DNA of 12,884 bases, taken from assembly GCA_027604505.1 (NCBI GenBank), contig JADIIX010000334.1, positions 1 to 12,884 on the forward strand. The letters run 5' to 3'. Each line of letters starts with the position of its first letter. The first letter of the stretch is position 1. Made by a program: the position numbers and the translations under genes. Origin of the DNA: Gonapodya sp. JEL0774. Its lineage: Eukaryota > Monoblepharomycota > Monoblepharidomycetes > Monoblepharidales > Gonapodyaceae. This document shows positions 1 through 9,457 of this stretch, piece after piece. The notes under the pieces are model-generated. The model made no database searches. It worked only from the letters and a program-made list of their open reading frames with translations, and was not told the origin of the DNA.

Positions 1-1727
1 CCCTACCCAACCCGCATTCAACCCACGCCGTCGCGCTCGACGTTATTAACTCTTTTCCGCCTACCTTCGATGTCCATCGCTCTCTTCTTCGGTCCCAGAA
101 TCTTCGCCGGTCACCCGACTCTTGTCATCACTTCCACGCTACACATCGCCTATTCACTTCGCCGTTTGCCACAGTACTGAACCGAAAGAAAAGTGATTTA
201 ACTGTCTGGAAAATGGGGATCTGGATGAGCGACGGGATTGATGGGCCGCGGTGAGTCGCTGGGTAACCATCTGGTACGAGGATGGGGAGTATGGAAGGAG
301 GATGCACCGCGCGAGAAGTCGGAAAGATAAGCTCATCACCGTAGAATGGAGGGCGGTGAGTACGTTCTCTCGTCGTGACTCTTTGTTTTCTCGATTCGTA
401 TGACTTTCGTCGTGAACGGCTTTGTCCTTCCACCCGCACGACGCCAACGACGCTCCATGACCGACGAAAACCACGTCAATCTTATCAAGAGTGGTTTCGG
501 TGGGACCTGGTCAGAGTGCATGGCGCGGAGGGGCGGAACATCTGTGCATCACCCGAGTGAGCGGTCCGCGGACGAAGGTCTCGTTTCCATGCCTATTACC
601 ACTTCATCTCACAAAGGCTTCGATATAACTATCATTTCTGCGCCATTTTGCATCCCAGTGATGTCCTCACATCATCTTTCGCGCTCGAACTACATCATGT
701 CCGAAACCTATCACAAAAACACGATCACCCCTCTGGATATGTCGTTCCATTCGCGTTTGCTGGCTTGCTTACATTTTCTATCACTCTTTCTCATCCCCCT
801 TTTCGGGCGTCTCATGCATTCGCGACCATATTTCGACTTTCTGCGCTCTTTTTCCTCCAACCGTTCGCCCAATCTCCTTTGGTGGTGTGACGCAGCCAAT
901 CAAGAACATGAGTTTCAACTTTTGGTTAGCTGCCCTCACCCATGCGAAACGAAACGTCTCTCCGTCCCTTCCTTAATCCCTTAACACGTGCGAGGCCTGG
1001 AAAAACTTCCCTTTCGGCCGAACGTCACCTCGTCACACTTGGCTGGGTGACTACTGGATCAAAAAGGCGATGAAGCCGGTGTTGTACACGGCTCGGTCAA
1101 AAGTGAAAGGCGGGTGCGATGTCACCTGCTATTCCGCTCAAGCGATTGGTGCCCTGACATGACTGTCGTATTCCAATCCTATCCGTAGGTTGCAATACAT
1201 CTCAAGAGTTGATACGAAAGTATGTGGACTTTTGGTCGGTGGTGCAAGATAGCGCTGCAGATGGCGCAGGAGATCATGTGACTTCGCGAGCATGCGTGAC
1301 ACGAGACACAGAGGAAAGGTGCGGGGTACGATTAGTAAATCCCTCATTCTGTTTTTTTTTTTTTGTTCATCTGCTTCGCTCGCCCATGTTACCCACTTTT
1401 CTACGTTCCCTGAGTACCTTGGACTTCGCCTTCCTCCTTCTCTTCCCAAACATTTCCGACCGCCTACTCTCAATTCCCCATCACAGGTGAGTAGCCACCC
1501 GCCAAACATAGTCAAATGGCACCGTGTGAAGAGGATCTGGTACATGTTCCTCACGCTGTCACGGTTATGTTTCATACTGACCTCTTCCACTGTCGACCAA
1601 GTTTCTCCCTCTGCTCGTTGCCCTTTTTGACTTCCACCTTAGCGTTTTGCCCCAAAGTCCCCTACCGCCCCCCGAATTCCAAACCGTTCCCTATCGCCGC
1701 CGAATCTCAAACCGCCCTCCGAGTCTG
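1..1727. other. No recognisable gene; intergenic or unrecognised transcribed DNA
   Basis: Open frames here (up to 194 codons) have translations without a recognisable domain, sensible composition or paralogues in the window, and they overlap on several frames and both strands, so I treat them as chance. The stretch contains three exact GTGAGT hexamers on the + strand (251, 356 and 1487; the last reads ACAG|GTGAGT). It also holds a 13-nt T run. A spliced non-coding RNA, or exons of a poorly conserved gene, cannot be excluded. Confidence 0.5.
1352..1364. repeat. Homopolymer T13 tract
   Basis: Thirteen consecutive T. On the minus strand this is an A13 run, which could be the tail of an old retroposed sequence or a plain homopolymer. 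I see no flanking target-site duplication, so the simple reading is preferred. Confidence 0.9.
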
Positions 1728-1836
1728 CTTTCCACCTCACCAACCCTCTCCTCCCTTTCCTTCCCCATTTCCATTTTCCATTTCACTCTACTACCATTCC
1801 ATCCCACCCCATGCCCACCATTATCCCCCCACCCAT
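1728..1836. repeat. Low-complexity tract with almost no G (C/T/A-rich)
   Basis: In 109 nt there is a single G (position 1813). The tract is built from irregular CCATTT, CCCACC and CTCC-like units. It is compositionally extreme compared with its surroundings and yields spurious Pro/Ser-rich open frames in several frames. The complementary strand is almost free of C and rich in G runs. Confidence 0.85.
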
Positions 1837-2131
1837 GTTGCCCCGCTCTCGCAACGAATCGCAATGTGTAAGGTGGATGCGAACCCAGCTCTCAACATCA
1901 GCATCTCTGTTCGATTTTAAGCATCCATTTTTCGACGGATTTTTTGATGATGACGGTTCGTTTTGAAGTCCCCCACTTCCTTGTGGATGGGTTGTTTCAC
2001 TGTGATGGTCTCCTGACGTCCTTTTTACTCTTCTTGTGACCGGGGCTTAGAGCCGTCGGTCGAGCGGTGGATGCAGTTGTCATTACTCCAGAGTGCAGAC
2101 CTCTTGCTGCGTACCACGGTGGCCCGGGCCT

Positions 2132-2153
2132 CCCCCCCCCCCCCCCCCCCCCC
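2132..2153. repeat. Homopolymer C22 tract
   Basis: Twenty-two uninterrupted C, following GGCCCGGGCCT and followed by TACCCC. Such a run can form an i-motif on this strand and a G-quadruplex on the other, and it is prone to slippage and to sequencing length error. The proline runs in overlapping open frames come from this tract and do not indicate a gene. Confidence 0.9.
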
Positions 2154-4799
2154 TACCCCACCAACTCCCGTGTCTCCCCCCACAGACATCGTCTCTCGCC
2201 TACCTTAGCCAAGTGCTCCGGGACCCCACTCCGCATGACTCCGTCCGCCCCGTCGTCTGCAACGCTCCGGATTTCGCGGATTGTCAATATGGTTTGCTCA
2301 TGAGTTGAGTTTTCGCAACGTGGAGTTTGCAATTTTCGAAACCCATAACGGTTCCTTGCTGTCCTCAAAGGGACCACTTTGCATTCACACTTCGACGCAC
2401 CAACTTCTCGACCAATCGCACCCATTAGTCGGACATTCACTGGGACAATAGGTTCGGCTGGAAGAGCGTGGGAGAAGACCCCAGTGGAAGCACCATGTGG
2501 TCAATTGAGCTCAGTCAGGATAAATGAAGTGAGGACTCAAATGTGTACGCGACATTGGTGGTGCGTTAATTGATCCGCTCTGAACGCCGGGTGACTGGAC
2601 AAGCCACTTGAATCCCGCCAGGGAGGACCGCGGGACGTAAGGGGTTGCAGGGGTGAGTTTGACATGATGACGGAGAGCAAATTAATCCCGAACAAACTGT
2701 GCGATATGCGCTCTGTTCTTTTTTCTTTTGTTCCATTGGGGTTATTTCACTCTAAACTCTCCCCCCCGAGTATTATCACCAAAATCCACGCCCGTGATAG
2801 AGCACATTCCTTCCGGCCTTCTTCTGCTATCCACGACCGCTTCCCCCCTCGCCCCACCTGCACACGCATCTCTGCCCCACTGGCACTGATTATTCTCAGT
2901 CTCGCCTCCTTGGTTCGAGCGACATCGAGACCCAAAGGAGGGAACGTTCGCGGAGCAGAAGGATAGAGGGCAAGGCGACCAAAGCCCAGGGACCAAGGTG
3001 AGTGGAAGTTGGCGGTGAGAACAGTGTTGTCGTATGTGTACCACGCAACTGGGCGATTTGGAAGCCTACGCTGGGAGAGGAGGGACGCTTAGTACGGTGA
3101 TTTGGCAGCCGGTGGTACCAAGAAAGAAGTGTTTTCCATGACCGAGTCCGCCCGCCCTTAGAAAGGACGCCGTATTGCTCACATTTCCCTATGTCCATTC
3201 TTCCGTAGCCCCTTGTTCCTCCGGTTTTCACGAGCCGCACACCGAACGCCGCCTGAGTTTCGTTAAGTATCCTTCGGGCACGACCGTTTCTCAACCTCCG
3301 CCTTTTGAGCGCAATGATAATCACAAAACGGCACAAAGGTTTTCATAGATGCAACTAATTCAACCATAGGTGAGTCGTGGAACGTGCCTATTGTATCGTG
3401 CCCTACAATGTCATCTGTCATGTTGTTTGACTGCTCATATCTTCAACACAGCCTCGAAACCCCTTTCCTCGTCTAAACATATCCACTTTTCTTTCTCTTC
3501 GCGGACTCGGATCCGCCTACCTGTTTGATGGATCAGTCCAAGATGTCGCGGAGGAACCAAGTCACTGCGTCCACAAAGCGCTGAAACGCAAAGACTGGTC
3601 TTTTTTGGAACCGCGGAGCAGCGGAGAAGTTAAGTATAATCCAGCATTCAGTGGTGCTGCGGGTGGCAGAACATGCGGGGGTGGGAACCCTGGAAAGGGC
3701 CGAGGCGGAGGAGTGATGGCAGGCTAGGTAAAGACGGACAGGAGGCCATGCGATTAAGGGATGGCAAGGGCAGTGTTGGTTCGCGGGGTCTCTTTGTGTG
3801 CTTTGATTGTCTCGGTCTCACTTTCTCCAACCTCGGATCCCCTGCGTTCTCACTCACGTCGCACAAAAGACAGACAGCCACCACCTCCCGCGGGTCTTCC
3901 CCTTGTTCAGCCACAAGGATTTACCGTGGCATTCGTCCGTCTGCCGTCGCAACTTCCCACTGGTACTACTCGTTTGACTTCCCTCATTTGCACCGCAAAC
4001 GGAGGAGACCTGGAATTAGGACGCAGAAGGAGTTCTGGATATTGACAGGAGAGCTAAGAACGGAACAAATAGAGTGAGTGATAGATAGGGGGGTAAGAAG
4101 GTGGAGTTGAGCGTAGTGTTGATTCGGCCTCTAACTTGAGAGGTTCAAAGGACGCGCACTCACTCCCATGGTACAAAATGGAGTGAACAACAAGAGCATT
4201 CAGGACATATGAGTGGAAACCTATCTGTGGAACCAAGGTTGGATCAGTGGGGGTGTAATGTCGGGGAACGGAGTGAAGTCACAGGCCTGAACGGGAACAG
4301 CGAGAGCCGAGACAAAACCACCAAGGTAATTCCCAGAGCCCCCAATCATATCGAAAAAGTAGGTGGCCCTTTCCGGGAGGCAAATCGCTGGCATCCGGCC
4401 CCTTCGCGAGTGAGGAGATGATATGTGGAACGGGGCGTGGAGCGGGGCCATTGCAGTGTCATGGAGAGCATGGAGACTCGGGCATTTGGAACAGCAGCTC
4501 GGAATGCAGGTGAGTTGCAAAGTGGAGGAGTGAGTAGCAGGATGAGATGGTGAGAGAACGGGCAAAACAGGAACGAAACGGGGAATGCGTGCGGAGTGGC
4601 AGCGATCGAGGGAGTAGGAATAGTGGACCTTTCTGTCTTATGTACGAAATGAAATATAGAAATTTCATCATCAATTTACAAGTGTACACTCTCGCTTGTA
4701 GCGGTTGTTGGAGAGACCCACAAATATGTATGATGGCCGCAGCTGCAAACCCCAACGCAAACAACGCACAACGTCACGACAATCCGAACGAATCCCACC
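2154..4799. other. No recognisable gene; + strand rich in splice-donor-like hexamers
   Basis: No open frame here has a recognisable domain or a paralogue in the window. Six exact GTGAGT hexamers sit on the + strand (2653, 2998, 3370, 4074, 4510, 4530), several in full donor context such as CAAG|GTGAGT or GCAG|GTGAGT. The opposite strand has only two (near 3852 and 4158). This may mark spliced transcription toward gene A, for example non-coding RNA or untranslated exons. About 4410-4620 is purine-rich. Just upstream of gene A (4640-4690) an AT-rich dip contains a short inverted repeat (ATGAAAT at 4649 and ATTTCAT at 4662), which may lie in the promoter. No TATA box could be assigned. Confidence 0.45.
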
Positions 4800-5573
4800 A
4801 TGTCTAATCCTCGCGACATCCAACTCATTGAAGCCACTGAAAACGGCCAAGCTGAGCGGGTCCGGCAGCTGTTGGGTGAAGGAGCAAATGCGAACACGCG
4901 GAAGCGGGTCACGTTGACACGCGCGATCAGACAAGAAACAAAAACGGACTCCGTGGACTGCGAATCGGCGTTGGGGCTAGCGATTATTCATGCTCATGAG
5001 GACGTTGTGCGGGCGTTGCTCGAAGGAGGTGCCGATGCAAAAGGGGTGTGCGAGTGGAAAGTGGCCTTCAATTTTTTATCGTGGGATATGGACAGATGGG
5101 ACAGGATGCGTTGGATTGAGACGTTTTTGTTCCCTTCTGCACTGACACTGGCGGTGGCAAGGGGGGGGAAGCGGACCTGGTGGGACAGTACCATAGGCGC
5201 TGCACCAGACTCTAACAACACTCTCGGGATCAATCACAAGGGCGGAAATGTGCAGCTCAAGTATCCCAAGTACTACCAGGATGCCTACATCCATGGCTTC
5301 ACCCTGCGTCCTTCCCTCCCCATCGTCCGCCTCCTCCTCTTTCACGGGGCTGTGGTCACACAGCGAGAACTGGATGCTGCTCGCCAATGGCCCGACAGTC
5401 AATTCTTGCAGACACTCCAAGACAATCAATTCCACCCTCCCACTTCAGTCCCATCCCTCTCCCTTCGAGCTACTACATCACCATCCTCATCTTCTCCACC
5501 CACTGAAGCTCCGATGTCGTTCCTACCTGACAAGGATCAAAAGAATGAGGCATTACAGGCAGAAGTTTATTAA
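4800..5573 (+). CDS. Ankyrin-repeat protein A (single-module family member)
   Basis: Intronless 257-residue ankyrin-type protein, probably a soluble protein-binding scaffold; its partner is unknown. The first ankyrin unit spans about residues 5-32 (DIQLIEATENG, LLGEGANAN). A conserved insert about 33-54 follows (TRKRVTLT, CES). The second unit is about 55-81 (SALGLAIIHA, VVRALLEGGADA). A Trp-rich segment 84-110 (CEWK, RW) leads into FPSALTLA. A roughly 50-residue insert with TWWD and INHKGG precedes the last helices (PIVRLLLFHGAVVTQRELDAAR). Residues 215-240 are a Ser/Pro/Thr-rich linker, followed by a short charged tail. The start is chosen because the ten residues before EAxENG match genes B and C in length, and ACC precedes the ATG. 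It is aligned without gaps to gene C over residues 1-210 (146 identical). The frame stays open for 48 codons beyond the TAA stop. The ankyrin assignment is firm; function is unknown. Confidence 0.85.
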   Translation: MSNPRDIQLIEATENGQAERVRQLLGEGANANTRKRVTLTRAIRQETKTDSVDCESALGLAIIHAHEDVVRALLEGGADAKGVCEWKVAFNFLSWDMDRWDRMRWIETFLFPSALTLAVARGGKRTWWDSTIGAAPDSNNTLGINHKGGNVQLKYPKYYQDAYIHGFTLRPSLPIVRLLLFHGAVVTQRELDAARQWPDSQFLQTLQDNQFHPPTSVPSLSLRATTSPSSSSPPTEAPMSFLPDKDQKNEALQAEVY

Positions 5574-5720
5574 CTCAAGGGGTGGTATGAGGAGTTGCCA
5601 GTGAGTACAGTTTCAGTGGAGGAGGTTGAGAGGCGGAACTCGGACGATCAGATAAGGATGACAAACCTGGACGTAGCAAACCAGGACCTCGAATTGGACA
5701 GCCGTGCCCTCTCCATGTAG
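5574..5720 (+). other. In-frame continuation of ankyrin gene A beyond its TAA stop
   Basis: After the TAA at 5571-5573 the same frame runs 48 further codons to a TAG at 5718-5720. The predicted peptide is charged and helix-like (LKGWYEEL, SVEEVERR, DVANQDLELDS), in keeping with the charged tail just before the stop (DKDQKNEALQAEVY). The simplest reading is that gene A once encoded, or in another allele still encodes, a coiled-coil tail and that TAA is a nonsense change. A stretch of 48 open codons can also arise by chance. A GTGAGT at 5601 offers an alternative splice donor. Confidence 0.4.
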
Positions 5721-6722
5721 GTCCATACTCTCTTCAAAACTGCACCCTTTCCACCACCGACGACAACTTTATCCGTTAATCTCTGTGAGTGTCTTCACTG
5801 CATCCTCATGGCATCGCAGGGTCTTGTCTTGCTCCGTAGCCGTTTTCACCCCTGTTGGTCCTGCGCTTCTGTCTTTGATCAGTACTTGTTACATCCCGCG
5901 ATCACCTCCGCCAACCAGTTCAAAACGACACATGTGTGGCTCTGTACGAATTATGGGATGCAAGAAGGTACGTCTGATCTCACTGTACAGTATTCAACCT
6001 TCGCACACATTCATCGTTTCCCCAGAAATCGAGCACCCTACAACACTTCGCACTTCCGTCGTATCTGCATCACACCCCCTTCACCAGAATCACAGATCCC
6101 TCGACCAAGCGCCTCGTTTCCGACCATTCTTGGCGAGGATAATAGGTCGAGGTGGTGGGAAGGAGAAGCTCCAGATTCTCGAATGAGCAGCGAGATAACA
6201 TCGCAGCATTAGCTCCATGTCTGGATTTCAAAAGCAGCTGCTTTGTAGTCTGTAACGGTAAATGTATCATATTGAAATGTCCGTAGTTCCGTGAGCTGGA
6301 TTTCTTTTTCTTATCTTGAGCGGATGCAGGAAATGCATCTTGCCGAGTGCACATCATGTTGTGTAATAAGGGCACACAGTCCCAGCGTTTACACTACCAG
6401 CGTTTACATCTTGGAACAGTCTTACCCACCCTGTGTTTTTAGCTACGCTCACTTTCCACTTTTTCGAGACGTCGCTGTGTGGAAGAGAGATTACCTTCAA
6501 ACGCAGAATCATCGACGGAAGTGATTGGACGGAATTACTCTCGGAAGAGAACTACGGAGAGTACATTTACAGCGGAGAGCTGAGCGAGACGAATTGCCCA
6601 TCCCTCCAGAACAATCGCACAAATGTCGAACTTCTCAATCACATCATCTGACAGTTACCTTCCGATCAGGCAACCAACTCATCAACCCATCGCTCAGACC
6701 ATCACATTCCATCGCTTCTTCC
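5721..6722. other. Gene-free spacer between ankyrin gene A and the sensor gene
   Basis: No open frame shows a recognisable domain or resembles the neighbours. The stretch contains donor-like GTGAGT at 5787 and a short tandem repeat at 6382-6411. It must hold the 3' end of gene A's transcript and the promoter of the sensor gene, but I cannot place either signal. The frame of the sensor gene is open upstream to 6525, yet nothing there resembles the protein, so it is probably 5' leader. Confidence 0.5.
6382..6411. repeat. Short tandem repeat, two 15-bp units
   Basis: CCAGCGTTTACA occurs at 6382-6393 and again at 6397-6408, in 15-bp units that differ only near their ends. Probably simple tandem slippage; no function can be assigned. 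Confidence 0.8.
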
Positions 6723-9258
6723 ATGAGCCACAACTCTGCTGGTGCTACCAGCTCGTCAGGGCAGCCCGTGGCTGCATCCCCGGCTTCAACAAAGGTTAAT
6801 GATGCCTCAGAGAAAGATTCCCCTCGACAGGGCCTCACCTTGGCGCTGAGAACGGCAATTTTGATACAAGTTATCTTCAAGTGAGTGATGAGCAGCGCCA
6901 ATTATTGAAGGGAGGGATTCTGAGGTGCCTTTCCTTCATCCCAGTGTGTTGGTGGTCGCCGTTGTGCTCACGGTGATCGCTTATCTCAATACGCAATCGT
7001 CGAATGCCGACGCTATAACGCAAGGTAGGAAAGTGCAAGGCTGTTTCAGACGAATCTACTGTCTGGGAATCTGATCCCCTGTTTTTGAATGGACTGGAAT
7101 AGGAAAGATGTCCATCACCGCATTAGCAACCGCGAGGCAAAAAGACGCATCCACAGCGATCCGGACCCACATGGGTAGGTGGTTGTGCCGACTTACAGAG
7201 TGGTAAGCTCAATTTTTATGACGCAAACCGGTGACGTCGCATCTGATTGTGCAAAAAGATACCTACCTAAACAAGGTAAAGTGAATCTTCAGCTTCACGC
7301 GGAAACACCTGAATAGCGCAGTTCTCTTGTTAGGTCAGAAGCATGATATCGGTTGTCACGAGCACACCACGACGTGGAACGATGGACCCAAGCGATTACG
7401 AGTAAGTTGAGCCTTTCGCTAACCTGGTTTTGAGCTCTCAACCCTGGACGATACCGTCTCTCCACCCAGCACTATGGCCCCTTTCATGAGAGATGTTATT
7501 GGAAGCATCAATGTTCCATTCAGTCTCATGCTCTACTTTGATAACAGGACTCAAGAAGCTATCGGAGTGGGTCCTATTACGACCACACTTGGAACGTTTG
7601 GTTCGTGTCATGTCTGCTCATCAAACGTATCACGGAGCACCTCACCTGCTGTCAACTTCAACTCGCAAAGCGTTTGATCCCAACGCAGCTACGAGTTACC
7701 AGTACAACTACTACGCACTCAACAAAACGTGCAAGAATTTCTGTCCTATTGCGAACACTGGTACTCGTCTGGTATACTATCTCTACAACGACACCACCGA
7801 TACGATCACTGGGGCTAACCTTACACAGGTGATACAATTTTCTTCAACGAATTATGACAAACGCATGAATAAAGGACTCTTTTCACAGGGTTCAGCAGGT
7901 CTTCAGCTTTGGAAGCGCCCATGGTTCATCCCCTCACTGGGCTCGAAAGAAGTTTTCATCACGTCTCCAAATCTTGGACTCTCTTCTGCCGTCGCACGGC
8001 CCTCGATCTTACAAGGGATGGCATTTCCAGTATACAACAGTACCGGCAGTCAGTTCGCTCTCGGACAGGCATCCTTCTCCGTATATGATCTCGCATCAGT
8101 CTTGTCCCAACTGAGAGCTTCAGCGACTCCGAACACCCTCTACTACCTCTTGACCGTCAACGCCGAGGTTATTGTCATTTCTGGAGCGGCCTACGACCAG
8201 GGAGCGACATTGACACAGAATTCTGCTGGTACTTGGGTGTTACGAACGATTTGGGATTTCTCGTATGAAAACAACACTCTTTTTGTAAGTCGAGCTTTAT
8301 GTCACCGATGTCGAGCTTCCCTCAAGACCTAACCATTTGTGACAGAACGTATCTGCCTCGAACGTATGGAACTACGCCAATAGAAACCTTTCGACCAATT
8401 TTGCAGACGCTACGTTCACAGTCGGGGATTACATGTTCCAGGTCACGACGTACACTTTCGTCAACTACAAGTGGATCATTGTCTCTGGTGCGGTGAGTGT
8501 TGTTCCTCGGTCAAGTTTTTGAATTGTAGCTGCCTGAACTGGAAGGCGCTTATAAAGCCGGCTTCAGACTATCTTGCCGACACGGCGGCTCTGGAAACCC
8601 AGTTGAAAGATCGCCTGGCTGTGACGCAAAGGAATATTATCATAATTGGTGAGTTGCTGCGCGGTCAATGTTGATCTAAAACTGGAGCACTCACCTTAGG
8701 CCGTGTACAAATAGCTGTTGCAATTGTGGTGGCTCTTTCATGTGCAAGTATTGCATTTACGGAGTTTTACATATCCCGCCCTCTTCATATCATACTGAAG
8801 GCGATCCAGAAAGGTGAGCCCCTGCAAGGACTCTTATATGCCGGATTATTTTTCTCATGTCGCCCTCTACAATTCGACAGCGCAAACCTTTGACTTCTCA
8901 ATGGTCAAGTCAGGGTCTCTCAAGAACCTTAACCGCTCACCAATTGCAGAGATCGGCAACACACAGACTCACTTCATGGTCATGTAAGCTGAAGGGTCAC
9001 ACTGGCCCCAATTGTTCTCACTTTAACGTTGTATGCATTCCCAATTCACTCAGGCTAAAGGTCTTTGCGGAAGCTTTGCAAAGTAAATTTTTATTTTGTT
9101 GTTTGTAAACCATGTATCGACACGTCACTGTCTTATCGCCAGGCAACCGATCTTTAATGCACGGAGGAAAAGCGTCCGCAAGTACTTCTAACAAACCAGG
9201 AGGGACTGCGTTGAGAAATTCGCAAGACTTCAACCGTTCAATGACGATGGATGCGTGA
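6723..9258 (+). CDS. Two-pass membrane receptor, dCache-like ectodomain plus HAMP-like linker, no output domain (14 exons)
   Basis: Exons by hand: 6723-6880, 6945-7024, 7103-7174, 7259-7275, 7334-7401, 7470-7600, 7671-7828, 7889-8284, 8346-8492, 8558-8648, 8715-8813, 8881-8983, 9054-9082, 9143-9258. All introns are GT-AG and the frame is kept throughout, giving 554 residues. A Ser/Ala/Pro-rich N-tail (1-40) precedes TM1 (about 44-67, IFNVLVVAVVLTVIAYL). The ectodomain is about 68-434 and carries eight N-glycosylation sequons, a CKNFC pair and dCache-like motifs: SYDTMAPFMRDV, EAIGVGP, FPVYNSTG followed by FSVYDLASVL, and the membrane-proximal WIIVSGAPASDYL. TM2 is about 435-457. A HAMP-like region (SRPLHIILKAIQK, IAEIGNTQTHFMVM, FAEALQSNRSLM) runs to about 521, and a Ser/Thr/Asn-rich tail ends at 554. 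Relatives with this layout usually continue into a cyclase or histidine kinase domain; none follows here. It is probably a plasma-membrane chemosensor; the ligand is unknown. The start is the first Met before the N-tail (TCCATGAGC). Exact junctions are predictions. Confidence 0.8.
7829..7888 (+). other. Probable 60-nt intron without an in-frame stop
   Basis: This segment begins CAG|GTGATAC and ends TTTTCACAG|GG, a plausible intron in the same size range as its neighbours. Its length is a multiple of three and it has no stop in frame, so retention would add 20 residues between ANLTQ and GSAGLQLW without breaking the protein. I favour removal because both boundaries look like splice sites and the peptide reads smoothly across the junction. 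Confidence 0.55.
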
Positions 9259-9457
9259 ATGAGGCTTTTGTTTATCAGTATATATTATCTGTCTGATAGA
9301 GCAGTGAAGAAACATTGGTAAACGCGATGCAGACGGAAAGTCGTGTTCTCAGCTCATCCCTTGATACGGCCTGAGTTTTGGCGAGTGCGCAGCAGGACTT
9401 ATCTTATTACAGAAAATCTCCAACATTACGTGTAAAATGCTCTCTATTGCAGAAACG
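9259..9457. promoter_or_regulatory. Short spacer: sensor 3' end and ankyrin B promoter/leader
   Basis: Only 199 bp separate the sensor stop from the ATG of gene B, so both terminator and promoter must fit here. An AT-rich TATATATT sits at about 9279-9286, a possible TATA-like element or polyadenylation-region sequence. Two acceptor-like sites occur, at TCTTATTACAG (ending 9412) and CTCTCTATTGCAG (ending 9452, six bases before the ATG). They suggest a spliced 5' leader for gene B, or read-through transcripts from the sensor gene. Confidence 0.35.

Noticed and set aside
400-984. 194-codon + strand open frame
   Set aside because: The translation has no domain or consistent composition, and overlapping frames of similar quality exist; a length of this size is plausible by chance over 4.8 kb at this base composition.
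1138-1590. 150-codon minus-strand open frame
   Set aside because: Composition is basic and irregular, with no recognisable motif, and it runs through the poly-T tract (a Lys run); it also overlaps open frames on the + strand.
2896-3336. 146-codon minus-strand open frame
   Set aside because: No motif or paralogue; rich in Arg and Ser/Pro as expected from reverse reading of C/T-rich DNA.
4649-4668. 7-bp inverted repeat as a terminator hairpin
   Set aside because: Short and AT-rich in a eukaryotic context upstream of a gene; it is within chance expectation.
9437-9457. Upstream ATG of ankyrin gene B at 9437
   Set aside because: It lies within a splice-acceptor-like sequence and would add seven residues absent from genes A and C; the ATG at 9458 restores the shared ten-residue lead.
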